This document shows positions 1 through 5,505 of a stretch of 5,587 bases of DNA, piece after piece. How positions within the stretch are numbered: the stretch's first letter is position 1; each line of letters opens with the position of its first letter. This stretch comes from Melioribacteraceae bacterium (GTDB taxonomy: Bacteria > Bacteroidota > Ignavibacteria > Ignavibacteriales > Melioribacteraceae): contig JALSNL010000023.1 of the NCBI GenBank assembly GCA_026987055.1, positions 1 through 5,587 on the forward strand. The letters are read 5' to 3'. The notes below the pieces were generated by a model that was not told the origin of the DNA, searched no databases, and saw nothing but the letters and a program-made list of their open reading frames with translations. Made by a program: the position numbers and the translations under genes.

Positions 1-443
1 AATGGAATTATTTTAATTTGATCCAACGGAGTTATTTTGCCAAAAATAGTTGAATAGAGAGTTGAAGCTTCATTTATTGCAATTTTTCTATCATCGGAAT
101 AAATATTATTTTGTACTAATACTCCAAATTGAAAAAACGGTGAAAGATGATATTCACCAATTAAAGAAAGAGCTTGTTCATCTTTTATATTTTTATTTTG
201 AGTATTAACAAATGACGAAAAATAATTTTCTCTTATGCCAAAAGATAAATTGCCATTGTTTATGGAGTAACTCAATAACGTTTGTAAATTATGCGTATTT
301 AATCTTTTACCGAAAGATGTTCTAAAAGTATTTAAACGGTATTTACCAAAAGAAAAATTAAGACTGTCGTTAACCGACTGTGAAAACAAGTTAACGGAGA
401 ATAATATAAAAAAGAAAAATATTTCATATAAAAATTTTCTCAC
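1..443 (-). CDS. Putative exported outer-membrane beta-barrel protein, 5' part only (runs off left edge)
   Basis: An open frame of 147 codons runs leftwards from a GTG at 443-441 to the window edge without a stop, so the C-terminus is missing. The GTG is preferred because AGGA lies about 5 nt upstream. The only nearby ATG (AAAATGTGA) is out of frame and stops at once, and no in-frame ATG lies near the N-terminus. The protein begins MRKFLYEIFFFF, a Sec signal peptide with a very aromatic core, with likely cleavage near residues 21-23 (LFSQS). The mature part is polar and Asn/Ser-rich with alternating aromatic and small residues (e.g. LNFSFGKYR, GNLSFGIRENYF, FFQFGVLVQNN), as in beta-strands of outer-membrane barrels. 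I do not recognise the family. It lies 71 nt downstream of the methyltransferase stop in the same direction but is probably functionally unrelated. Confidence 0.7.
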   Translation of the reverse strand, partial: MRKFLYEIFFFFILFSVNLFSQSVNDSLNFSFGKYRLNTFRTSFGKRLNTHNLQTLLSYSINNGNLSFGIRENYFSSFVNTQNKNIKDEQALSLIGEYHLSPFFQFGVLVQNNIYSDDRKIAINEASTLYSTIFGKITPLDQIKIIP

Positions 444-476
444 ATTTTTCCTATTGGCAAATTCTAGTTACTAAAA

Positions 477-600
477 TAACGGTTTGTCCATGCGGAGTGC
501 GGGATTTTGAAATTCTACACTTTCAGTTTACTACTAATTTTATTCGTTTTTATAATGTTAGTATTTAGCATTTTACCCGCATTACGTATAGCTTTTGTTA
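477..600. repeat. attC-like imperfect inverted repeat overlapping the end of the methyltransferase gene
   Basis: On the plus strand TAAC (477-480) is followed after 17 nt by TGCGGG (498-503). After a 72-nt centre comes CCCGCA (576-581), then 15 nt, then GTTA (597-600). The inner arms extend to 490-503 and 576-589, where 11 of 14 positions are complementary. The total span is about 124 nt. Terminal TAAC/GTTA boxes, a GC-rich inner stem and arms of unequal length (17 against 15 nt, giving unpaired bases) are the general features of integron attC sites. The right half lies inside the methyltransferase reading frame and encodes part of its extra C-terminal tail. No integrase gene is in the window, and the boxes only partly match the attC core consensus, so this is a structural resemblance rather than proof. 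Confidence 0.4.
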
Positions 601-1618
601 CCTGCTGGCATTTTTCTTTTTCAATTAAATTCTTAGTATCAATTTGCAATCGTTTATTTCTAATTAAAATTCTAAAATATGGACATTTCCCATTTATTGA
701 TAAGTCTTTTTCATCATTTCCTTTTCTGAACTTAATTATTTCAAATTGATCTGGATTAAACTTATGCAAAAATGTTATCGGTACACCCATAACTCCATCA
801 TAGTCTAATGGTATATCTTTTGTTTTGTTAATATTAATACCATCATAGTTGTCATATTTTGGATATTCAATTTCATTTCCAAAATACCTTTTTGTAAGTA
901 TAATATCTTCATGTCGTTTAAAAGTATCCAAGTTCGTTAACCATAAAGCATTGTTTGGTGAAACTATTCTATTTCCAGAATTATCAATTCGTGTTTCTGT
1001 TCCATAAAGCTCATAATGTTCAGGAACAATAAAACCTGAAATGCCTCTTCCAAGATTTATACCTAACCATGCTTTATCTTCTTTTATTAGCTTAAAAATT
1101 TCTTTATAGGTAATAGCGTTAATATTGCCAATTATTAAAAATTTTTTATCATATTTAACTAATTGGGCTACATGCTCTCTAAATAACGAAAATGGGGGAT
1201 TAGTTACAACAATATCAGCTTGTTTTAATATTTCTATACTTTCAGCACTTCTAAAATCTCCATCGCCTTTAAAATGAATAATGTCAGTTGAACTTGGTTT
1301 TGTTTTTTCTCCTTCTGCTCCGGTGTATTCATAAAAAAAACCATTTTCAAATTCTTCATTATTGAATAAATCCCTTTTCTGCTCTCTATAACAAGAAGCT
1401 ATTACTTTTTTTAGACCTAATTCTTTAAAATTTAAGGTAAAGTAATGAAAAAAATTACTAATGCGGGGGTCATCACAATTGCAATAAACTACTTTATTTT
1501 TAAAGTGACTTTTGTAATGTTGTAGTTCACTTTCTATATCTGAGAGTTGTGTATAAAACTCATCACTTTTTGATTTTTTAGCTTTTTGTAGTAATTTATT
1601 TGTTGCATTTCTTGCCAT
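515..1618 (-). CDS. ecoRIM: EcoRI-type DNA adenine-N6 methyltransferase (modification subunit, predicted target GAATTC)
   Basis: This gene encodes a 367-aa S-adenosylmethionine-dependent DNA methyltransferase that should methylate an adenine in GAATTC and protect host DNA from the adjacent endonuclease. It is recognised as M.EcoRI from long near-identical blocks: MARNATNKLL at 1-10, KSKSDEFYTQ at 16-24, VVYCNCDDPR at 43-52, GDGDFRS at 118-124, the catalytic NPPF at 140-143 in VVTNPPFSLFRE, GFIVPEHYELYGTE at 195-208, and MGVPITFLHKFNP at 277-289. The ATG at 1618 is chosen because it gives the M.EcoRI N-terminus; a TTG two codons upstream (1624) would add only Met-Ile. It starts 9 nt after the endonuclease stop with a weak Shine-Dalgarno, so translational coupling is likely. 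M.EcoRI is about 326 aa and ends at the equivalent of residue 325 (NKRLQ). The remaining 42 Lys/Asn-rich residues are an extension encoded partly by an attC-like repeat. Ala224 occupies the place of the studied Cys223 of M.EcoRI. Confidence 0.95.
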   Translation of the reverse strand: MARNATNKLLQKAKKSKSDEFYTQLSDIESELQHYKSHFKNKVVYCNCDDPRISNFFHYFTLNFKELGLKKVIASCYREQKRDLFNNEEFENGFFYEYTGAEGEKTKPSSTDIIHFKGDGDFRSAESIEILKQADIVVTNPPFSLFREHVAQLVKYDKKFLIIGNINAITYKEIFKLIKEDKAWLGINLGRGISGFIVPEHYELYGTETRIDNSGNRIVSPNNALWLTNLDTFKRHEDIILTKRYFGNEIEYPKYDNYDGININKTKDIPLDYDGVMGVPITFLHKFNPDQFEIIKFRKGNDEKDLSINGKCPYFRILIRNKRLQIDTKNLIEKEKCQQVTKAIRNAGKMLNTNIIKTNKISSKLKV

Positions 1619-1627
1619 TATCAATCT

Positions 1628-2461
1628 CTATTTTTTGGTTATCTGATTAAATATATCACTTCCCAAAACTCTAAGAGAAGTTTTGGATACTTCAAACATA
1701 ATATCAAACATCTTTTTAGCGTCCCATTTCCCTCCATCTCCTTGTGTGTAAATTGAAGTTTCTTGAAGCATAATTGTTTTATCCTTGTGTTTCACAAACT
1801 TATTTTCGCACAGATTTGTATTAATTGGCATTCCATAGTTTGCGGAAGTCAGCCTGTCCAATCTGTTTAACATTCCTGAATTATATTCAAGTCTTACAAC
1901 CCGTCCATCTGGTCTTTTAATTGAAATAGTCTTTGTCAAAAAGTTTGAACCTTCCAAAAATAAAACATATGGGAAATGAGATTCAGCTAGCATAAAATTA
2001 GCTATTTCAGATATGTTTTTATGCGACCGTTCTATCGCATTTCCAGCAGCCATTAAATCTTGATTATTAGCTTTTCCGACTAATTTTCCTTTTAGAATAT
2101 TTTCAATATCTTTTCCTTGATGTTTAGCTTCCGATACTAATACTATTCTCCAATTGTCATTGTCGTCTTTTACTTCAATTATCCCACCATCAGGTTTTAT
2201 GCTTGAATTTGAAACAAAAAGAGTTTGTCCCAAATCTTTATCAACTTTTTGCAGTGCTTTGTTTATTTCTTCTTTTTTTATGGTAGTTCTGTAACGAAAA
2301 GATAATTGAGGATATTCTTTTTCAAGTTGTTTAATTACAAGATGTGATATTTTTCCAATTGTTATATCGTGTAGTTTTGCTTCGTCTCCAAATATACCAA
2401 CTACACCTTGCGACTGTTTATGTTGATTGGTTAATCTTTTTGATTGGTTCTTTTTTGCCAT
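1628..2461 (-). CDS. ecoRIR: EcoRI-type type II restriction endonuclease (predicted cut site GAATTC)
   Basis: The 277-aa product is a homodimeric Mg2+-dependent PD-(D/E)xK endonuclease, the same length as R.EcoRI and, compared with my recollection of that sequence, about three-quarters identical. Catalytic residues sit at the EcoRI numbers: Pro90-Asp91, Glu111 and Lys113 (in SEAKHQGKD). The recognition segment Met137-Ala142 (MAAGNA), Glu144, Arg145, Arg200 and Arg203 are all present, as are Gln115 and Lys117, so GAATTC specificity is strongly predicted. Divergence is concentrated in the N-terminal 50 residues, in 101-110, and near the C-terminus. The start is ATG 2461 with AAGG about 6 nt upstream. 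The gene precedes its methyltransferase with a 9-nt gap, the EcoRI order. No controller (C) protein gene is present. In E. coli EcoRI, expression is known to be balanced by promoters inside the R gene; I could not identify equivalents here. No frameshift or stop interrupts it, so it appears functional. Confidence 0.97.
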   Translation of the reverse strand: MAKKNQSKRLTNQHKQSQGVVGIFGDEAKLHDITIGKISHLVIKQLEKEYPQLSFRYRTTIKKEEINKALQKVDKDLGQTLFVSNSSIKPDGGIIEVKDDNDNWRIVLVSEAKHQGKDIENILKGKLVGKANNQDLMAAGNAIERSHKNISEIANFMLAESHFPYVLFLEGSNFLTKTISIKRPDGRVVRLEYNSGMLNRLDRLTSANYGMPINTNLCENKFVKHKDKTIMLQETSIYTQGDGGKWDAKKMFDIMFEVSKTSLRVLGSDIFNQITKK

Positions 2462-2725
2462 TTTATACCTTATCTAATCATTATTTCATTATTTAATTTT
2501 ATAAAAATACATATTTTATTCCTCATCCCATTTGTTCCAGCTTGCAGGTAACATCTAAATAAACACATTCAGGTTAAACAGTAAAATTCCGGTTAAAGCA
2601 TATTGCGTTTAAAAGGACTTTGTATGCACTAACAAATTTTATTAAAAATTATAATATTTTAATTCTGTTTAAAATTCGACAACCAATTTGTTTTAAGTAT
2701 ATTTAAAATATTTTGGCAATATAAA
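2462..2725. other. AT-rich intergenic region upstream of the restriction operon; no convincing gene
   Basis: This 264-bp stretch separates the restriction operon start from the stop of the beta-CASP nuclease gene; both are on the minus strand. It must hold the promoter for the endonuclease gene, but I see no clear -35/-10 pair or Bacteroidota TTTG/TAnnTTTG pair. The ribosome-binding site AAGG is just upstream of 2461. The region contains an inverted repeat at 2592-2633, a second 8-bp inverted pair (AACAAATT 2631-2638 with AATTTGTT 2685-2692), and a direct repeat GGTTAAA (2572-2578 and 2591-2597). A 12-codon ORF on the minus strand (2516-2554, MLPASWNKWDEE) lacks a ribosome-binding site. No strong GC hairpin terminator follows the nuclease gene. 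Confidence 0.6.
2592..2633. repeat. Imperfect inverted repeat upstream of the restriction operon
   Basis: GTTAAAGCATA (2592-2602) and TATGCACTAAC (2623-2633) are complementary at 9 of 11 positions, with a 20-nt centre. The ends read GTTA and TAAC, like the tips of the 477-600 element at the other end of the operon, but there is no GC-rich inner stem. It could be a cassette boundary, a transcriptional structure, or chance in AT-rich DNA. Confidence 0.35.
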
Positions 2726-4126
2726 TCAATCCAATGCAAACACATCACCCTTTGCAGGAATCTCAATATTTTCAAATCCTTTTTGGGAAAGATGCTTTTT
2801 GAAAATCTCTTGTTGTTCAATATCCCCGTGAACTAAAAATATTTTTTTCATTTTCTCTTTATCAAACTTAGTTACATAATCCAAAAGTTCATTTGCATCG
2901 GCATGAGCACTAAATGAATTAAATACAATAACTTCGGCTTTAAGTTTATATTCTTCACCGAAAATTTTCACATATTCATTTTTCTCAACTATTCTTCTGC
3001 AAAGAGTATGTTCGGCACAATAACCTACAATAAGAATTATATTATTCGGATCTTCAATATTATTTTTAAGATGATGCTGAATTCTTCCGGCCTCGCACAT
3101 TCCCGAGCTTGATATTATCATCATTGGACCATCCACATTATTAAGCTCTTTGGATTCCGAAACTTCGGTAATATATTCAAGTTGGTTAAACCCGAACGGA
3201 TCTTTATTATGAATAATGTATTCTTCCGTTTCGGCATCAAAACATTCCGGATGCAGCCTAAAAACTTCAGTTGCATTAACAGAAAGCGGACTATCAACAA
3301 AAACCGGAATTCTCGGAGCATCTCCACGTCCGAAAATATTATTTAATGCATAAACCAATTCTTGAGTTCTTCCAACACTGAAAGCAGGAACAATTATTTT
3401 AGCGTTTCTTTGCACAGCTCTGTTTACTACCCGTGCAAGTCCGGCTTCGGAATTTGTAGGATCATCATGATATCTTCCGCCGTAAGTACTTTCGCTAATA
3501 AAGTAATCAACATCTCTTATTTTTTCCGGGTCTTTCAAAATTGGCAAGTTAGGTCTTCCCAAATCACCGGAAAATCCTAATTTATACTCTTTACCGTTTT
3601 CCATTATCGAAAGAAAAGTAACTGCCGAACCAAGTATATGTCCGGCATCTACAAATGTAAGTTTAATATCCGGTGTTAATTGTATTTCGTGGTGATAGTT
3701 TAATCCCACAAAAAGTTTCAATGCTTTAAGAGCATCTTCTTGTGTATAAAGAGGTTCAAATAAATTTTGTCCTTTTTTTCTTCTTTTTTTATTTACGTAT
3801 TCAACATCTTTTTCTTGTATATGAGCACTATCCCTAAGCATAACGGTTACAAGATCGCGTGTAGCAAAAGTAGAATAAATTTTTCCTCTAAAACCTTTTT
3901 TTACTAAAGTAGGTAAATTACCGGAATGATCTATATGAGCATGTGTCAGAATAACAAAATCAATTTCTTGCGGATCAAAAAACTCGAAATTTCTATTTAT
4001 TTCAAAAGCCAACTTTCTTTTACCTTGATACAATCCGCAATCAACCAAAAAATTTGTTGTTCCGGTTCTTACCAAATGCATTGAGCCGGTTACCGTTTGT
4101 GCAGCACCAATAAATTGAATATCCAT
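2726..4126 (-). CDS. Beta-CASP metallo-beta-lactamase RNA-processing nuclease
   Basis: The 466-aa cytoplasmic protein has the metallo-beta-lactamase plus beta-CASP architecture of the bacterial CPSF73-like ribonucleases (TTHA0252 type), which cleave or trim RNA using two zinc ions. Zinc ligands are visible: HAHIDH at 62-67, His163 in AGHILGSA, Asp188 in FSGDLGR, and His433 in VHGD. Beta-CASP features follow: Glu212 in SESTYGG, PAFSVGRTQEL at 247-257, SSGMCEAGR at 340-348, GYCAEHTL at 368-375, and His408 in SFSAHAD. The length is typical, and the N-terminus MDIQFIGAAQTVTGS matches the family, supporting ATG 4126. GGAAGG lies about 10 nt upstream. There is no signal peptide or extra domain. It stands alone, divergent from pta, and is CCG/CGG-rich like pta and unlike the restriction operon. 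It contains the only two GAATTC sites in the window. The natural RNA substrate cannot be inferred. Confidence 0.93.
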   Translation of the reverse strand: MDIQFIGAAQTVTGSMHLVRTGTTNFLVDCGLYQGKRKLAFEINRNFEFFDPQEIDFVILTHAHIDHSGNLPTLVKKGFRGKIYSTFATRDLVTVMLRDSAHIQEKDVEYVNKKRRKKGQNLFEPLYTQEDALKALKLFVGLNYHHEIQLTPDIKLTFVDAGHILGSAVTFLSIMENGKEYKLGFSGDLGRPNLPILKDPEKIRDVDYFISESTYGGRYHDDPTNSEAGLARVVNRAVQRNAKIIVPAFSVGRTQELVYALNNIFGRGDAPRIPVFVDSPLSVNATEVFRLHPECFDAETEEYIIHNKDPFGFNQLEYITEVSESKELNNVDGPMMIISSSGMCEAGRIQHHLKNNIEDPNNIILIVGYCAEHTLCRRIVEKNEYVKIFGEEYKLKAEVIVFNSFSAHADANELLDYVTKFDKEKMKKIFLVHGDIEQQEIFKKHLSQKGFENIEIPAKGDVFALD

Positions 4127-4262
4127 AATTAAATAACCTTCCGTAATTTTATTTTGAAAATTTTTAGCTCAAGATAACAAAAAATGAAAAATAATTGTAA
4201 TTAAGTAATTCACTATTCTTTATATTTACCGAAATGAATTAAAACTTTTAAAAGGAATTAAA
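4127..4262. promoter_or_regulatory. Divergent promoter region between the beta-CASP nuclease and pta
   Basis: The 136-bp AT-rich gap must carry outward promoters for both flanking genes. For pta, a TTG at 4195-4197 and TATATTTA at 4221-4228 loosely resemble the Bacteroidota -33 TTG / -7 TAnnTTTG promoter, but the last base of the -7 box and the spacing are off, so this is only a candidate. AAGGA at 4252-4256 is a good pta ribosome-binding site 6 nt before ATG 4263. GGAAGG near 4139-4144 (minus strand) serves the nuclease. No operator palindrome stands out. Confidence 0.45.
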
Positions 4263-5243
4263 ATGGCTGAATTACAATTATTGGTTGATATTAAGAATAA
4301 AGCAAAATTGAAAAAAAGAACAGTTGTATTACCCGAATCACATGATGAAAGGGTTTTATACGCTGCCGAGAAATTAACAAAAGAAAACATAGCAAGCGTA
4401 ATTACACTTGGTAACGAAACCGAAGTAAGAGAAGATGCAAAACGGTTGGGAATTAATTTGACGGGTGTTAGAATTATTGATCCGGCTAATGCTGAAAGTC
4501 TTAGTAATTTTACAAATATTTTTTATAACAAAAGAAAACATAAAGGCTTAACAATTGAAGAAGCAAGAGAAACAATGAAAAAGGATTTATTTTTTGGTGC
4601 AATGATGGTTAATGAACAAATGGCGGATGCTTTTGTTGCGGGTTCCACTGCTTCTACAGGCGATGTTTTACGTGCTGCATTTCAATGCGTTGGAATGCCG
4701 GAAGGAATTTCTATTGTATCTAGTTTCTTTTTAATGATTTTCCCTGAACGTGTTTTTAGTTTTGCAGATTGTGCCGTGGTTCCCAATCCCGATGCATCTC
4801 AACTTGCCGATATTGCCATAACTACTGCCGATAATCACAAAAAACTTACCGGAGAAGATGCTTATGTTGCAATGCTTTCTTTTTCTACAAAAGGCAGTGC
4901 CAAGCATGAATTGATTGATAAAGTTATTGAAGCAACAAACATTGCTAAAAGTAAAAGACCGGACTTGAACATTGACGGAGAATTACAATTTGATGCTGCA
5001 ATAATAGATTCAATAGGAAAAAAGAAAGCGCCGGATAGTAATGTTGCCGGAAGAGCAAATGTTTTGGTTTTCCCCGATTTACAAGCGGGAAATATCGGTT
5101 ATAAAATTGCTCAAAGACTTGGTGGTGCAGAAGCTGTTGGACCGGTTGTACAAGGTTTAAAAAAACCTTTGTTCGATTTAAGTCGTGGCTGCAGTGTTGA
5201 TGATATAGTGAATACCGCTGCTATTGCTTGCTTAATGGCATAA
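4263..5243 (+). CDS. pta: Phosphate acetyltransferase (phosphotransacetylase)
   Basis: This 326-aa enzyme interconverts acetyl-CoA plus phosphate and acetyl phosphate plus CoA. With acetate kinase it makes ATP and acetate, or runs in reverse to activate acetate. It is the short, single-domain cytosolic form (usually about 325-335 aa), without the N-terminal regulatory domains of the long enterobacterial type. Diagnostic segments are VLPESHDERV at 22-31, FVAGSTASTGDVLRAA at 124-139, FSTKGSA at 207-213, VAGRANVLVFPDLQAGNIGY at 261-280, QRLGGAEAVGP at 284-294, and the active-site SRGCS at 307-311 (Ser307 and Arg308, with Asp314, match the catalytic Ser/Arg/Asp of the Methanosarcina enzyme). ATG 4263 has AGGA 6 nt upstream and gives a standard N-terminus. 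Acetate kinase (ackA), often next to pta, does not follow within the 344 bp seen, which hold repeats instead; an ackA further on or elsewhere cannot be excluded. Confidence 0.96.
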   Translation: MAELQLLVDIKNKAKLKKRTVVLPESHDERVLYAAEKLTKENIASVITLGNETEVREDAKRLGINLTGVRIIDPANAESLSNFTNIFYNKRKHKGLTIEEARETMKKDLFFGAMMVNEQMADAFVAGSTASTGDVLRAAFQCVGMPEGISIVSSFFLMIFPERVFSFADCAVVPNPDASQLADIAITTADNHKKLTGEDAYVAMLSFSTKGSAKHELIDKVIEATNIAKSKRPDLNIDGELQFDAAIIDSIGKKKAPDSNVAGRANVLVFPDLQAGNIGYKIAQRLGGAEAVGPVVQGLKKPLFDLSRGCSVDDIVNTAAIACLMA

Positions 5244-5280
5244 AAATTTGGATTTGAATTACATCAAATTTATGATTTTC
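5244..5280 (+). terminator. Weak candidate terminator after pta
   Basis: Directly after the pta stop, AAATTTG (5244-5250) and CAAATTT (5265-5271) can form a 7-bp, almost all-AT stem with a 14-nt loop, followed by T-rich sequence. It is weak by Rho-independent terminator standards but is the only such structure close to the gene. Confidence 0.25.
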
Positions 5281-5289
5281 GTTTTTCAT

Positions 5290-5371
5290 ATCATTAGTCG
5301 CCGGTAAGAAATCGTAAATAAAAAAAATCTCTACAAAGACTGGCGATAGCAGATGTGCGATTTCTAATTGC
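5290..5371. repeat. 82-bp intergenic direct repeat, copy 1
   Basis: This copy matches 5506-5587 at 80 of 82 positions; the differences are at 5295/5511 and 5366/5582. It contains two inverted repeats that cross. TCGCCGGT (5298-5305) pairs with ACTGGCGA (5339-5346), 8 bp with one G-T. AGAAATCG (5307-5314) pairs perfectly with CGATTTCT (5358-5365). A run of eight A lies between them. There is no open reading frame of note. The strong conservation between copies suggests a dispersed repeat family or a recent duplication. Confidence 0.9.
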
Positions 5372-5390
5372 CGATTGTTTTTCAATATTA

Positions 5391-5496
5391 AAAACCTTGG
5401 AGGTTTGGAAGTTAAAACGAAACTTTATAGTTCAAGTTTTCTATTACTTTACTTAAACAATAACGTAACAGTAAAACCTCAAAGGTTCGGGTTTTT
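5391..5496. repeat. Pair of short inverted repeats between the 82-bp copies
   Basis: AAACCT-TGG-AGGTTT (5392-5406) and AACCT-CAA-AGGTT (5475-5487) are each short hairpins. The second, read in reverse complement, matches the first at 13 of 15 positions, so they are inverted copies of one motif. The second is followed by CGGGTTTTT, and its leading AAAACC can also pair with that GGTTTT, so it could act as a weak plus-strand terminator. Similar AACCT..AGGTT elements recur in intergenic DNA of Bacteroidota-type genomes as far as I recall. Confidence 0.5.
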
Positions 5497-5505
5497 GTTT
5501 CACAC

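Noticed and set aside
1..443. A further defence gene associated with the R-M operon
   Set aside because: The visible N-terminus is a clear signal peptide followed by beta-strand-like sequence, which points to an envelope protein rather than a nuclease, ATPase or antitoxin.
507..749. 80-codon plus-strand ORF rich in Phe/Leu/Ile, resembling a membrane protein
   Set aside because: It is antisense to the conserved end of the EcoRI-type methyltransferase; AT-rich Lys/Asn/Glu codons read backwards give hydrophobic residues.
1619..1624. TTG start giving Met-Ile before the methyltransferase
   Set aside because: The ATG at 1618 gives exactly the M.EcoRI N-terminus (MARNATNK); the extra two codons have no support.
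2701..2720. Rho-independent terminator for the beta-CASP gene (AAAATATTTT palindrome)
   Set aside because: It is all-AT and too short to form a stable stem; such palindromes are expected by chance in this composition.
2462..2725. Controller (C) protein or antitoxin gene for the R-M operon
   Set aside because: All frames are broken by stops; the longest sensible peptide is 12 residues without a ribosome-binding site.
3121..3327. 68-codon minus-strand ORF
   Set aside because: It lies inside the beta-CASP nuclease gene in another frame, with no family resemblance.
3362..3580. 72-codon plus-strand ORF
   Set aside because: It is antisense to well-conserved beta-CASP coding sequence; a shadow frame.
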